64,000 nt of DNA, taken from assembly GCF_048128805.1 (NCBI RefSeq), contig NC_135998.1, positions 10,180,656-10,244,655 on the forward strand, given 5' to 3'. Shown here in pieces: positions 14,044 to 25,599 of this stretch (position 1 is its first letter; each line of letters opens with the position of its first letter). The stretch comes from Centroberyx gerrardi (taxonomy: Eukaryota > Chordata > Actinopteri > Beryciformes > Berycidae). Made by a program: the position numbers and the translations under genes. The notes under the pieces were generated by a model, which was not told where the DNA came from, ran no database searches, and saw only the letters and a program-made list of their open reading frames with translations.

Positions 14044-17000
14044 ACACACACACACACACGCACACAAACACACACAGACACACACACTTACTTTGGGTTG
14101 GCATTCAGACACAGGCATTCCCCCTCAGTCATATTATCTGCAAATATAATGGGTCTTTCCATTGTTATGCAGATGACACCCAGCCACAGAATACCTCCAA
14201 TTAAAGTACAGTGACCCCAATTGTCTTGACAGTCTGCAAGAGATAATTAAGTGCTAGATCTCCAAGAATTTCCTACAATTAAATGACAACAAATCTGAAA
14301 TTGTGTTTGATCTTCCTGACTCTTTGACTATCATCCACAGTGAACTGGGGAAGTTATCTACAAAGAGGAAACCTGTAGCTAAAAACCTTGTGGTGTTCTT
14401 TGATTTCAATTTTGATGAGATTTTGATGTTAAAAGGGATGTGCAATCGTGCCTCCTGCAGCTGAGAATTATCTTGAAAATGTAGCCCCTCCTATCCTCAG
14501 CTGACTTAGATAAGGTAATTCATTCAGGTCATTTATGTTGTTTTGATTGGGCTATTCATTCATTGATTGGGCAATTTCCTTTACACACGCCTCATTCAAA
14601 AGTCCATCTGATGCCTGCAGCTTATCCAAAGTGGTTCCACAAGGATTCGGTGTAGAGATCATATCACCCCAATTTATCCAGCAAGATGCTCCAAAATAAT
14701 CAGCTCATCTACTCTATAGGGGGAAACTGTGGTGTACACAGTGCACACACACAGACGTCACCATGACAACATAATGTCCCACATACCATGTACCACAGTG
14801 GCAGACATTAAGCTGTACTTCAGTAGAGTATCTGTATTTAGCTACTTTCTACCTCTGGACTTCACACTTTGTATCATGAGAGCTTCTTACCTTCCAGTCA
14901 TGTCGCACAAACTCCCATGTTTTGCTGTTGGTGTAGCGCAGATCCACTCCGCTGACGATGCCCGGTGTGTGCAGGTGAGCCAGGTGGGCGATATCTGCTG
15001 CATTCTCAGGAATCTCCTGTAGGGAGGAGGAGAAGTCACCATGACAACCGCTGGTGACGGCGCTCTAAGCTTGGCTACAAAATTCTCCAATTCTCCTTAG
15101 GGAGCTTGATGCTGAATTATATTACAGAGCACAATGAATGAAACATTACAGGGATTACTTTTTCATATATAAAAAAAATCTTTCTTTATTGATTGTAATT
15201 ACTTGCAAAATGATTAAGACAAAGTTTTTCATAATGTTGTATTCAAATAAACATTATTGTAGGTTATAGATTTTATAAGCTTATCTATTTAAACTGTTAT
15301 AGTACAGTTCATGTAGTTATTTATTCATGAGAAATATTTAATCGAGCCACTACTTATAGTGGTGTGCTTCTATGTGTTGGGTTTGGTGTAGATTGTCCTT
15401 TTTTGGGGACAAAGTTGTCCAGCATCGTGATTGGCTGTCAAATTCTCAAGCTCATGTGAATGTCCATCACATAGCTGACACATCCAAAGAATAAACCCTT
15501 GAGAAAATGTGTGACAAAATGAATGCACCCTACCTGCAAGCCACAAATGGTGTATTTAGGTCCGCTTACCATCTTGCCATTAAAGACTGGCCCTTCTCTG
15601 ACCATTTTGACATTCTTGAACTGCGACAGCTAAACAGTGTGGATACGACTTGGCCTCCATTCTAGATACAGTGCCACCTGATCATGTTGCAGGTGAGATG
15701 CGCAAAACTATTTTCAGCCATACTAAGGATATCAAAGGGAATATCTCCATATAATTACAACTCCTCAAGTCTGAGTGCCAAAACGACGCTGATTGTTTAC
15801 TTGTGAGAAATGAGAGACTAACAAAGGCATCGACCTGCAGTATGTATTTTTAGACCTGATCGAGCTCTCAGACTAAAAGGCGGAGACATACTGTTAATAG
15901 TCTGTAGAGTATAGAGTGTTTGAATGGGCATGGTTTTGATAACCATTACCTACAGAAATACCTGATTGTATTCACCAGTGATGGTGCGAGTGTAATGCTT
16001 GGTAGAAAGTCAGAAGTTGGTGGGATTAATTACTTTCACTCATTCATGGGCAAATTATACAGTTTATACAGTCGATCTCCACAGGACAAGAGACAACTAG
16101 CTGAGTGAGCACAAGAGCTGCATCAGCAAGTAACCGAAATAGGATGCGGTCTTGATATACGGTGTGTGGCGAGCTCATTTCGCACAGTGGCAGCAGTGTG
16201 GGACAATTTTGAAGCACTCTGTTCTCATTTTGCAAAGGCCATTGTAGATGACACACAAACGACAGCAGAGAGGAAACAATATGAAGGTATGCTCAAAGGG
16301 TTGTCCTCAAAACAGCTTATAATTGACTTGGGCCTTATGTATGATGTAGTGACTGAGCTGACGCTTCGTTGTGAGTGTCTACAGAAGCGCACAGCTTCAA
16401 GTTGATCAAACGCAGCATCTGTTTCATTGAAAGTCTGAAAGAGAAACCCGGCGCTAAAACACTTGAGGCTGAAATCACTGCATCGAAGAGCTCAGGTCCG
16501 TTTCTCTGATAGACCATGCTAAAATTGGAGCCATTAATCAACAGCGATTTTTAACCAGCCTGATTAATAATATGGAATGTCGTATTCCATATTATAGATG
16601 TACAGGCCTCAGCTCAGCTCAGCTCAGCAAGCCCAGTCTCAGTCTGACTACAAAGACTGACTGGAGCATACAAGAGTTCTGGAGGCAGACAGCTGACCAG
16701 AGCCTCTACCCCCTGGATATGAGGAAAAGGGCACTGGGATTCTATGAGACAAGCAGCTTCAAAATGGATGAATAGATGGATGGAGGTTCAGCCTTCTGTG
16801 TGCCTCCGCATGGTCAGTGCCTTCAGGGACTTCATTGACTGTAGCGGGAAAAAAGTTCCACCTGAACTTAAACTCCTTAACAGCTGTACTCTGCTCACCC
16901 CATGCAGCTCGGCTGAATACAAGCGCGGCTTCAGGTGCATGAATCTAATTATAACTCCACTCTGATCACCCATTCATGTATCTGCTCTGATGTTTATCAA

Positions 17001-20000
17001 ACAACACGGACCTCCTCTAAGGCCCTGAGTCCTGAGCCCGGCGTTAAGATCCAGACCCACTTTGGCAGTTTTTATAAACCTGGCAGTTTTTTTTAATTGT
17101 CACTAATGCGTTTAAAGTATTGCCTCATTAATTAGACAGTTTTGGCAGGCTGTGTATTAATGTAAATTCTCCAAATAGTTCATTTTTAATGTGAAAGACA
17201 GCAACATAATATTTGTTGCAGCCTATTGTAGCCAAGGTGTATATTATAATACAGTGAATTGGACACTCGATATATAGCTGTCTTTTTTTTTCTTGCCATA
17301 CATCACTGATAATAAATATCAGTGTTAGCAGCAATAACATAATAGGTACACATTCAATAACAATTCAATTTAAATTAGTTAAAATCAGATTAATTCAACT
17401 GCTCCACTGCTTTGATTCTAATATATAAGTACGATGAACCAGGTGAGTCCAGAACCTGCAGGCTCTTCTCTCTGTAACCTGTTCTGTTTTGTAGTTGAAC
17501 TTCAATAAGCAGCCCCAGACTTCACTGCCATAAAGAAAAATCGATTTCATAGTCGGTATAGACAAATATTTGTAGCCTTTCCCTTTGTTTTATTTATTGT
17601 CAACATCACCTCTTATCTGTTTGGGGTTCTGTGTGTGTGCACGTGCGGCAGCCAAATTGGTACTATGGGTATTTTTTACGGTCTATACACACACAAACTG
17701 GCTGCAGCTGTGACTGTGTTGCCCACTCCGCCTGCCCCGCAGAGGTGTCCTCTTTTTGGGGTCATGCTGGTGGCCAACCTATGCACAGGTGGCTGCTGAA
17801 ACCAATGTGGCGAGCTTGAAACTAGCATTAAGCTTGTTTTCTCTTGTTTGCTGCATCAGTTTGGGGGGCGCTAGTGGTCACTTTCCCTCCCTGCAGACAG
17901 CAGCCACAGTGGCTATAGGGACAAACAGTCGGGGAAAGGAGAAAAGTCAGTATGAATTTCTTTATACAAAATAACTGCATGGATGATTTATGCAAACACA
18001 ATCACAGACAGAATAAACCACCTAACAACTTAGTCTTTTCCCCATGCACACACACATGCACCTACCTCTATGTGGGCGTTGATAAAATGTTCAGTTCTTC
18101 CCCGATAGACCCACACGCTCTTTGTAATCTCCTCCTGTTCTGGGATGGTCCACTGAGGATCTTCTCCATCACAGTGAAACCAAACCAGAATCTGGCCGTT
18201 GACCTCACAGCTCGGCCAGCAGCGAACCTTGGCAAACTCTGGCACTGAAGGACAAATGGAATCTGAATCAGTCATTTTAGTCTGTAAATACAGTAAAGGT
18301 GCAGGAATTTGTCTTGGTGACATTGATGCAAAGACAGCTTACAGAATTACACAGTACATTCTGACAGGGAAGGGATTAATCAAGGAATTAGCCATCTCCT
18401 GACCTTATAAAATGTCAACATTTACAAGGGTGTAACAATTTGTATTTTTTACGAATTGAGTTTTGTTTCTAAAACTGATTTACGAGTCATCGTAATATCT
18501 GTATAAGTTGAGGTGTGCATGCCACATACTTATATGCAGAATGAAGTGATCATTCCTCTGAAATCACATTCAGTTCATACCTTTTTCTGCATAGGGGATC
18601 CTCACACACTTGCCATCCTCACCCCGAAACTGCCATCCATGAAATGGGCACTCTATGCAGCCCCCCACCACCCGTCCTCCGACAGCCAGGTTGGCACCCA
18701 GGTGAGGGCAGTAGGCATCCACCACATATGCCTTCCCATCCTGGCCCCGAAACACTGCCACCTGCTCACCTGGGGGTGAAATGAATTACAGTTGGGACAG
18801 GCATTTAAGACATGCTCTTAGACGAAGCCTTCACTTTTGAATGACATGGGAAAAGTAATACTCAATGTAGGAAATTAACATAAGATTTGAGAATAAAAGT
18901 ATAACAAAAGTATAAATTGGCACAACAAAAACAGCTTAACACATTTCACTGAATTATAGCTCCAATCAACATCAGTCAACCTATACAACTTTATTGATTC
19001 AGTCATGATATGGCTGCATTTCTCTTCACCTCCACTGGGTATCTTCAATGACAAATCTACATCTAATTTTTTTTATGGTGGAACCCGCTACCAGAGCTCT
19101 TATTTTGAGCAAATCAGTACATCTTGAAGTCGAACTTTGACAAAATGTGTTAGTGTCCACTTGTAGTGTGGTAATCCATGCTTTCAAAACCAACTCGCCC
19201 GAAATAACCCCTATATGTTTAGTCCACTAGTCCTAAATTGTTTGTAAAAAATACTATCATGACCTGTATCCATAATTCATCTTGCACCTGGATATGGATA
19301 TTAGGATACTTACAGTTAATCATGCAACTTAAACTATTCTTTTGCATTTTGCTGCCATCATCCCACAACCTGACTGTCCCATGCTAGTGCCAACTATTGG
19401 GTTGTAAACCATAATTCAAAAATCACATGCCTTGGATGTTTGGTTACACTTGGTATGGGCTCAACAGGTTCCAGGAATAGATTACTCATACATCTTGTAA
19501 ACCACCCCCTCGCTGTATGGTGCATGTATGGATGAAGGGAGTAGAAGGTGTGCCCAGGCAGAGGCAGGTACCTACTCTGTACCTACTGTATTTGGCTCGA
19601 CATTTGGGTGGCCTACAGTACAGCGCTCAGATTACTCCCAGATTAGCGCAGGCTGGGTGACCAAGAGCAACCGATCAGCCAGTTCTAAATCCTGAGAAAT
19701 CCAAAATAAGATGAAGAAAATTCTCACTCAGCAACTCCCAAAGACGGACTGCAACATTGTTTCTTTTAAAACAGCTCTCTTTATTTTTAACAATAAATTT
19801 GTTTAAACCTGCAAAATATTTTAAGAGAAACAATGTTGCAGTCTGCCTTTGGGAGTTGCTGTCCTCACTGAGAGAGAATTTTCTTTATGTTAGTGAGACT
19901 TTTTGACAAGCACCCCTATGGGTTCAAATCAGGGCCAATATGTTTGAGTTGAAAAAGAAAAAGTTGTAAATGAAACAAAAATTATTGTAACCAAAAAGTA

Positions 20001-23000
20001 GTCATTGTAAGTTAAAATCAAGAACCAAAACCATGATGAACAAAATAATTATGAGTTGAGAGCAAAACAATCAGTTCTAAACCTGTAAAATATTAAGTTA
20101 AGTAAAAATACTGTTGACCAAATACATAAATAAAAAAAATGTTAAACCAAAAATAAGTAAAAAATAGTCTTTTTGAATTTCAAAATGTTCTAGCTTTAAG
20201 TATTTTGTCAATCTTTCTCTTTGCGGACTTTGTTTCAGTCATTCACAAATCATTTTTTTGCTTTCTCAAGTTCAGTTTTCTCTCGGGTAATTTTGGCTGT
20301 ATGTGATGGCTGCAAATCGTGAGCCACAAGTACGTTATTTTTTTAATTTTCTTAAGAGATTGTTGAAAATTTGATGCAGATGGCAGATTATGTTGTATAA
20401 AAATCCATATAGCAGATTGTGTTATTGTGTATAAAAAGTCATACATTTGTATGACAATATGTTTTCCAATATGTTTTCATACACCCCTATCCCAAGAAAA
20501 AACATCAACTGGGTGAAGGCATACTAAGCAGAATTTAATATAGGACTGGACAGAAAAGTTATGAGCGAGGCACTGCGGTTGTTCACAGTAGGACGCAGAA
20601 CTAAAGGAACAGAGCAGAACAAGCCCAATTTTGATTTGGGTCAACAGAATCTGGGACAGCAAAATGTCGGAGACTGGCGGGAGAATTGGCACTGAAAACT
20701 GGGGAGGGAGTGTGGGAGGAAGGAGAGCAGGGGGAAAATATTGACAAAAATGGAATTTTGTTTTCTTTGGGGAAGATAATCATCTGAACTTAATCATTCA
20801 TTTTCCAAAATACAGTGGACCCAATCTGTCAGGATGTCATCATGTCAAACAAAAGCTTGAGCTACCTACAATCTTTTCAAATGTATTTTAATTTTATGCA
20901 CTGAATCATTTTGTAAGAGCAGGTGTCCCTTTTTTAAAATGGTGAGTATCTTGGCTAGATGTTAAACTGTTCATAGGCTGTTTTTTTTTGTTGTTGTTTG
21001 TTTTTGGCAGATGTGAGAGAAACATCAAAGCCCCGTGCTCTTTGGACCCTTTTGAACTCAAGCTCAACACACTCAAAGAAACACTGTGAAGAGATCAAAC
21101 AGTCCCGTTACATTTGAACATGAGAATGACAAATTTAAGCCCTCAAACACCTGATCGTTATGTATCAAGTGCCATGATGAAAATGTTCTGAGATAAATGA
21201 CGACATGAGACAATGACAAATTTAAGCTTTCAAACACAGCTATTTGTGTTTAGTGAAAAAAGCATTGATCAAACACCCTTACAACATCAACCTGAGACTA
21301 TGACATATTAAACAATTTTATGTTTTCAATGACAAGATTGTTATGTAAATTACAATGAGAGAGAGCTGATGCAGGATGGTTTGGTTGTCAGGTTATCATA
21401 AACACGTCGAAGAGTCTGTCTCAATCATCCTAGATCAGCACTGCTGCCATCAGAAACTTTATCATATAGAATAGAATTTTTTCTAAATGTGTTAAAGTGC
21501 CATGCTGTTACATTATACAGGCTTTTAGGCCTTTGATTTTCATCTAATGCCTGTGGTAAAGGCTGGGCGATATAGATTTTAAGATTTACCCCCTGTTATG
21601 GCCAGCACCAAAGCCACAACATAATGAAGGACGCAACACAAATTTAGGATAAAAAAAAATATATATATATTTACAAAAATGAAGAAAATACAAAAACAGC
21701 AGAATGCAACAAAGGCACTGCTGCTGTAGGGAGAGAGAGACTGTGGAAGGAGGTTGGCTCTTAGGTCCAATAACCTCGTCAGCCTGGAGCTGAACCTATA
21801 GGCAAAAAAGTAACCCCACCACCCCCCACCCCCACCCCCCCGCATGAAGCTGAGCCACCTAATGCTTGCATAGCGTGGACATCGTAACGACCTACAGATA
21901 TTAGTAACAAAACGCAATCTAAGTGAAGAACTGATGGGCAGAGGAAGTTCACACATCATGTTTCTCTGCATACATAATTCACCCTTCAAATTATTTTTCA
22001 TATCTGTTTCATTATTTTGTTACAACTGATTTCAAAGAAATCATATTCAGGTCTCCTTACAGTGTCAACACTGTGTAAGTCCTTAACCTTTTTTGCCATT
22101 ACAATTTCATGGTGCCGAAGTCATTGTAACCCAAACTTCCCTGTCTTTCTGGGAACATCGTTTGTTCTGCGATAAAACTCACAGATAGGAACACACTGTC
22201 AATGATAGGGGGCTTGACAAAATAGCAATGTACGACAACAGCTAATTTGCAGGTCCGTGCATTTTCCCAAAATAACTACTGGCTAAAAATTGATATAACG
22301 CCTGCAGCCTACTGTGTACCTACTGAAGTGTGCTGTACACTTCAGCTGCCTGCCATGTCACAACTTCAGTCAGCAAAGTAGCTATCACGCTGAGCGATGT
22401 GTTTCAGGTTGCATATAGCCTCGTGCATTCAATTCAAGGGTAATATTTTTAACTTTGAAAACATTTTTTTAGTTCCAACAAATTTATGTGAGGAATTCAA
22501 TTGGGCACTTCCAGCACAATATATCTGAGCTTTAAGTTATTTTCACATAGGCTATGGTAGTAAAAATCACAAAATAAACCTTGCTTTTGGTTTCATAAAC
22601 CATCATCACTGCAATTATCGAATACCACAATAAAGGTTTGTGACCATGACATCTGCCTCCAAGACACCTTCCAAACAAACATGTATTGTTTAAGGATTAT
22701 GTGACATGGAACAATGAGGGTTCTGCATTTGCAGATAAAACGTTTCCAAGCACCCAAACCTGCAAACTGTTCTCATGGCCCTCCCAGAAAGAAAGGAAGA
22801 CATCATGTTGAAAGTATTACCACGATTGCAACATGATCTTGTCCCTCCTGTTGTGGCAACTTGGCCACATCACACAACTAACTCTGACGGGACAACAAAG
22901 ACCAGGCAGACTGACAAACATCAGCTGGAAGGCCAGCAGTGGCAAAACCTGGTGGTTAAATGATTAAAATCTGAGGCACTGAAAACTTCTCTTTGTTTAA

Positions 23001-24644
23001 TTCAACTTTGACATGGATGTTAAAAGAATATTCAGAAGTGCATTATCTTTAGTACCTGTTATAATACAGGTACTGGCATACTAGTTCTTTCAGATTCAGT
23101 ATGATTTAGAAAAAAAATAACTTTAGGTTAGTTAGGTGTAAATTAATGTAATGACTCCTGAAAATAGTTTGGAGCACTTGTTTAGTTTAGGTAAAATGTT
23201 TTTTCTTCAGTGCACCTGAGAATAGCAATGGCTATTCTTGATTATGTCAGAGGTTGTTGTAATTTACTATGTGAGTTTTGGGTCATGTGGGTAGCTGATT
23301 TGTGTGACATTTTACATTTACATGTTTACGTTTTAGGCACTTAGCTTACACTCTTATTTATCCAGAGCAAATTTACAATGCATGACTTGGCAGGGGTTCA
23401 CTGTCTTGCTCAAGGACACTGACATGACACATGGATGTTGATGGGCACACACTGGCTGTTGCTACACTCAAGTGATGTCATGTGATCAGTCTCACTAACC
23501 ACTAGCGAACTTAAACTGAAGAAGATGCAAAAGAGTGTAGATATGCTTTTCCACCCTATAGCAACGTAAAACACAGATAAGATCCTACATACTGTCACTG
23601 AGCTAACTTCTAGCAAGGGAAATAAAACAAAGGAAATCACAGTTCCTCCTGAACCCCCTCAAGGTCTTCTGGTGGTCCCCCGGACCCCACTTTGGAAACC
23701 ACTGATCTGCATCACATTTCTAGCTTTGGGGTTTTAAATATGATACTACACTGAAGCTTGCAGCAGGTCAGGTAAACACTGGCAGGTGCACTGTCAGCAT
23801 CTTTACTACCTGTCCCAGGCACTGCTGAGCTGAGCCAATCTGACAGTTTATACCCACTTTCAGGGAATAAAGTCCCCCCCTCCCGTTTCTTTTGGGCTGA
23901 ATCTTTAGGCCTATGATATATTTATAGTAGGCTATACATCTTAGTACGTACTAATTCATTATTAGTAAACTAAGTAAGGAGGTAGGAGGATAGGGGCCTT
24001 TGGAAGAGAAAGCATATATTAATATTTTAGGCCTATCGGTGCTAAATTTCCTTATGATTATTATGGTCATAGATTCCCCAGCTTTATTTACCACCATATC
24101 ACTGGATATGATAATAATCAATTCAGTTCAGCGCTGACAGCCAAAAATAAATGTAGGCTAAATAGTGTAAAGCCAGCGTCATACGCTATAATAAGATGGC
24201 ACATGCGCTTTGGTCATTCATACCTAGAACAGAAACATTTTTGACATCCCCCCGCTCCAGCATGTGTGAATCCAGCACTCGGTACCAGCCGTTTGGATAG
24301 ACGGGAGGCAGCTCGCCAGTTTTTCTCCTGCGACGGACCTCGTTCGCAGCCTGGGCCCGGGAGCGACCATCCTCGGCGATGTATCCCACATCATCGGGGG
24401 CTCTGAGCAGCTCCAGCGGACAGAACAGTAACCTGTACAGCCAGCCCATGGCGAGGAGAGAAACCCCGGCGATAATGCAAACCACTGCCCGCGCTGGAGC
24501 ACCAATCAGTCCCGTTTTCCTCCATATCGGGTATCCATTACCTATGGAGTCCAGCGGGTCTCCCCCGTGTATGATGAGCATTGCACCAATACCTAACCCA
24601 ATAATGGCAGCCACCTTCCCAGTGGACATGCTATGACTATCCAT
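6771..24644 (-). CDS. nvd: Cholesterol 7-desaturase (Neverland/DAF-36 Rieske oxygenase)
   Basis: This is a complete seven-exon gene. Coding exons in transcript order are 24224–24644, 18581–18769, 18066–18244, 14891–15016, 13875–13994, 9249–9425 and 6771–6932; they sum to 1374 nt (457 aa plus stop) in frame. Family members are Rieske non-haem iron oxygenases that convert cholesterol to 7-dehydrocholesterol at the ER. Exon 1 encodes two hydrophobic N-terminal segments (about residues 10–27 and 52–74). Exon 2 carries the Rieske [2Fe-2S] motif CPHLG...CPFHGW, with ligands C161, H163, C181 and H184. Exon 4 carries the mononuclear iron motif E-x3-D-x2-H-x4-H at E267, D271, H274 and H279. All catalytic residues are present and no frame break was found. 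Exon 5 has an odd acceptor next to a CA/GT repeat (see findings). The role in fish is unknown to me; the chemistry is inferred from the family. Confidence 0.9.
7141..7468. mobile_element. Palindromic MITE, about 330 bp
   Basis: The ends are inverted copies: GGTAACACTTTACAATAAGG on the left and its complement on the right. The two halves fold back on each other over most of their length, around a centre near 7310. AT-rich direct repeats of the AATTAA type flank both ends. It has no coding capacity, so it is a non-autonomous DNA transposon in the region downstream of exon 6 (last intron) of the desaturase gene. Confidence 0.85.
7690..7755 (+). repeat. LINE/SINE 3' tail with TTGAA repeats
   Basis: The sequence reads CAAATGAAGTTCCTC followed by short tandem GAATT-type units. 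This is the usual form of L2-type retroposon 3' ends in fish. No reverse transcriptase frame was seen upstream, so this is a 5'-truncated insertion. Confidence 0.5.
10490..11940 (+). pseudogene. Decayed Rex1-like non-LTR retrotransposon
   Basis: Fragments of a LINE pol protein occur in order on the plus strand. Near 10500 is an endonuclease motif (VGDFNFHI). Near 10600–10720 a stretch with PTTHTLD and SDHH resembles the end of the endonuclease. Near 11110–11160 the peptide LLSVVNNSL matches the start of the reverse transcriptase. Near 11600 there is a VIGPE segment, and the element ends near 11920 with an AATAAAGC tail. Many stops and frameshifts show it is dead. A SINE-like repeat interrupts it at about 11325. 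It lies in the intron between desaturase exons 5 and 6? No: it lies upstream of exon 6 (9249–9425) and downstream of exon 5 (13875–13994), that is, in intron 5. Confidence 0.6.
11325..11460 (-). repeat. SINE-like interspersed repeat nested in the LINE remnant
   Basis: The stretch starts with ACATTTACATTTTA and contains a variant of the phrase GCTTATCCAGAG, followed by a TTACAA box. This matches a very common fish interspersed repeat. The same family appears at 23280–23475 and, in the other orientation, at 13012–13215. Its position inside the Rex1-like remnant indicates that it inserted later. Confidence 0.5.
12393..12730. mobile_element. TA-flanked MITE rich in GGTAC motifs
   Basis: The left end reads TACTCTCTCAGACAACAAGGTAC. 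Its partner at the right end, read on the other strand, is TACTGTCAGAAATAAGGGTAC, so the ends are diverged inverted repeats bounded by TA. GTACC/GGTAC words recur inside. There is no coding frame. The TA flanks suggest a Tc1/mariner-type non-autonomous element. Confidence 0.65.
13012..13215 (+). repeat. SINE-like interspersed repeat
   Basis: The 3' part has the phrases AGAGCAAGACACTT, AAGTCACTTTCGATAAGAGC and ATCAGCTAATCCC followed by AAATGTAA. This is the sense form of the widespread fish repeat whose end usually reads TAAAAGCGTCTGCTAAATG. It ends just before the GA microsatellite. Confidence 0.5.
13235..13282. repeat. GA dinucleotide microsatellite
   Basis: A pure run of about 24 GA units in desaturase intron 5. 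Confidence 0.95.
14002..14088. repeat. CA microsatellite abutting desaturase exon 5
   Basis: An almost pure CA run with a few interruptions. On the transcribed strand it is a GT/TG tract that begins only about 8 nt upstream of the exon 5 acceptor, in the place where a pyrimidine tract is expected. Confidence 0.95.
14105..14715 (+). pseudogene. Rex1-like reverse transcriptase remnant
   Basis: Near 14160 the plus strand encodes [10 protein letters not shown], the catalytic YADD box of a non-LTR reverse transcriptase. It is followed downstream by [11 protein letters not shown] and a NLVVFFD segment (14270–14410), which are the next conserved blocks in this family. Stops and frame changes interrupt it. 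It lies in intron 4 of the desaturase. Confidence 0.75.
15780..17020 (+). pseudogene. hAT-type transposase pseudogene (KIAA1586/ZMYM-like)
   Basis: Several blocks of an hAT-superfamily transposase follow one another on the plus strand. [14 protein letters not shown] lies near 15970–16015. A block with [10 protein letters not shown] and [11 protein letters not shown] lies at 16166–16370. The C-terminal dimerisation region with SSAEYKRGF and MNLIITPL lies at 16910–16965. At least three frames are used and stops separate them, so it is inactive. The best match from memory is the group whose domesticated vertebrate members are called KIAA1586- or ZMYM6-like. It lies in intron 3 of the desaturase. 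Confidence 0.75.
19712..19886. repeat. Imperfect inverted repeat (possible small MITE)
   Basis: The left arm (about 19712–19770) contains GCAACTCCCAAAGACGGACT. The right arm (about 19823–19886) holds its complement with few changes, and GAGAATTTTCTT-type sequence flanks both sides. The roughly 50-nt loop is AT-rich. It could be a short foldback element; no target duplication was confirmed. It lies in intron 1 of the desaturase. Confidence 0.6.
23280..23475 (-). repeat. SINE-like interspersed repeat, antisense copy
   Basis: The phrases TTTACATTTACATG, TTTAGGCACTTAGC, TATCCAGAGCAAATTTACAA and CTTGCTCAAGGACACT occur in order. This is the usual start of the fish repeat seen at 13012–13215, in the opposite orientation. 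Confidence 0.55.
23651..23706. mobile_element. End fragment of a hAT-type MITE
   Basis: The stretch CCCCCTCAAGGTCTTCTGGTGG followed by a TTTGGAAACCACTG end matches the right terminus of the element at 60084–60420, whose end reads TTGAGAACCGCTG. Only one end is present. Confidence 0.5.
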
Positions 24645-24920
24645 CCTCTCTCCGGTGTTTCCCCCGGGGATTGTCCGGTGCAGCAGTGCGGCTCTGTCTT
24701 GTCACTCTCTCCGCTCTCGTCGCACTGTCGCGGACTGCGGTCCAGAGTGACAGAGCGCGCGCCACTGACTTGGTCCCTTGCACAAAATTTACGGGTTGGT
24801 TTACCGAACGCATCTGTCAATTTTGTCATATTTGTCATCGGGGAGTGGCACGCACTGACACGGGCGTCTTGGAAACAAGATGCGCAACTTGGTTGAAGCC
24901 ACACCCATGGTGCAGACAGG
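24240..24920. promoter_or_regulatory. CpG-rich first exon and promoter region of nvd
   Basis: The density of CG dinucleotides rises sharply here compared with the AT-rich surroundings. The region spans the desaturase start codon and about 270 bp upstream. This fits a CpG-island promoter. I see no clear TATA box near the start. Confidence 0.5.
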
Positions 24921-25599
24921 TGAAAGGTACGGGGCAGACCGAGTGGTATAATGAATTAGACTGCCTCCATATGGTGATTATCATGAGGCAAATAACCAAA
25001 ATTATTAGGATAATCAGTTATATTTTCAGAAAAGTAATTATTTATTTTCCTATAACAAGACCCTATCTTCATATAACTTTAATCAGTTTGATAATATTTA
25101 CTTTCATAGCTACTATGCATTTAGGTCATCAAGATTTATGTCAGCCTACAAAGCTGGGTAAACTTTATTCCACAAATAAAAAGGTTGGTAAGGTTTTTAT
25201 TTCACTACCCAACCAACATTTCCATGATGGCCCATTTGTGTTGTAGAAGGCCTGATAAGTGGGCCCCAAAGTTTGTCCACATGGAGGACCCATTTGTGTT
25301 TTTACCCCTACAGACTGCCACTCCCAGGCTCCATAAGTGGGTTCTGACTGTGTGAAGAAAGGGGCCCAAGTGGGTAATCTGCACTGGGGCCACACAACCC
25401 CCGTTAACTTTAGCCCACATGGCTAGTATTTGGGTTTGTCCACAGGTTCCACAGGATTCACCTGTGTGGGTTTTGACTGGGCCCAACAGGAAAACCTGAA
25501 CTAATCCCACATGGCTTCCAAAATTACAAAATAAAAACAAAGAAATGCATCAATACTTAATTTAGATAATTTATTACTCGTAATCATCATAATTTCTTT

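Noticed and set aside
13764-14204. 146-codon plus-strand open frame with a poly-HT segment
   Set aside because: It is antisense to nvd exon 5 and crosses the CA microsatellite. Only its last part, with YADDTQ, is real ancient coding sequence, and this is listed as a LINE remnant.
21579-22001. 140-codon minus-strand open frame
   Set aside because: Phe/Ile-rich and Gly-rich runs come from AT repeats and a C-run. There is no splice context and no recognisable family.
24671-25246. 191-codon open frame on the plus strand, divergent from nvd
   Set aside because: It begins in the CpG-rich nvd promoter and runs into AT-rich repeat-like sequence. It has no domain, no signal of conservation and a changing composition, so it is probably chance.
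25205-25510. Minus-strand open frame (111 codons) over a CCCACATGG-rich repeat
   Set aside because: The frame is a by-product of a repeat with internal word repetition. No protein family is recognisable.
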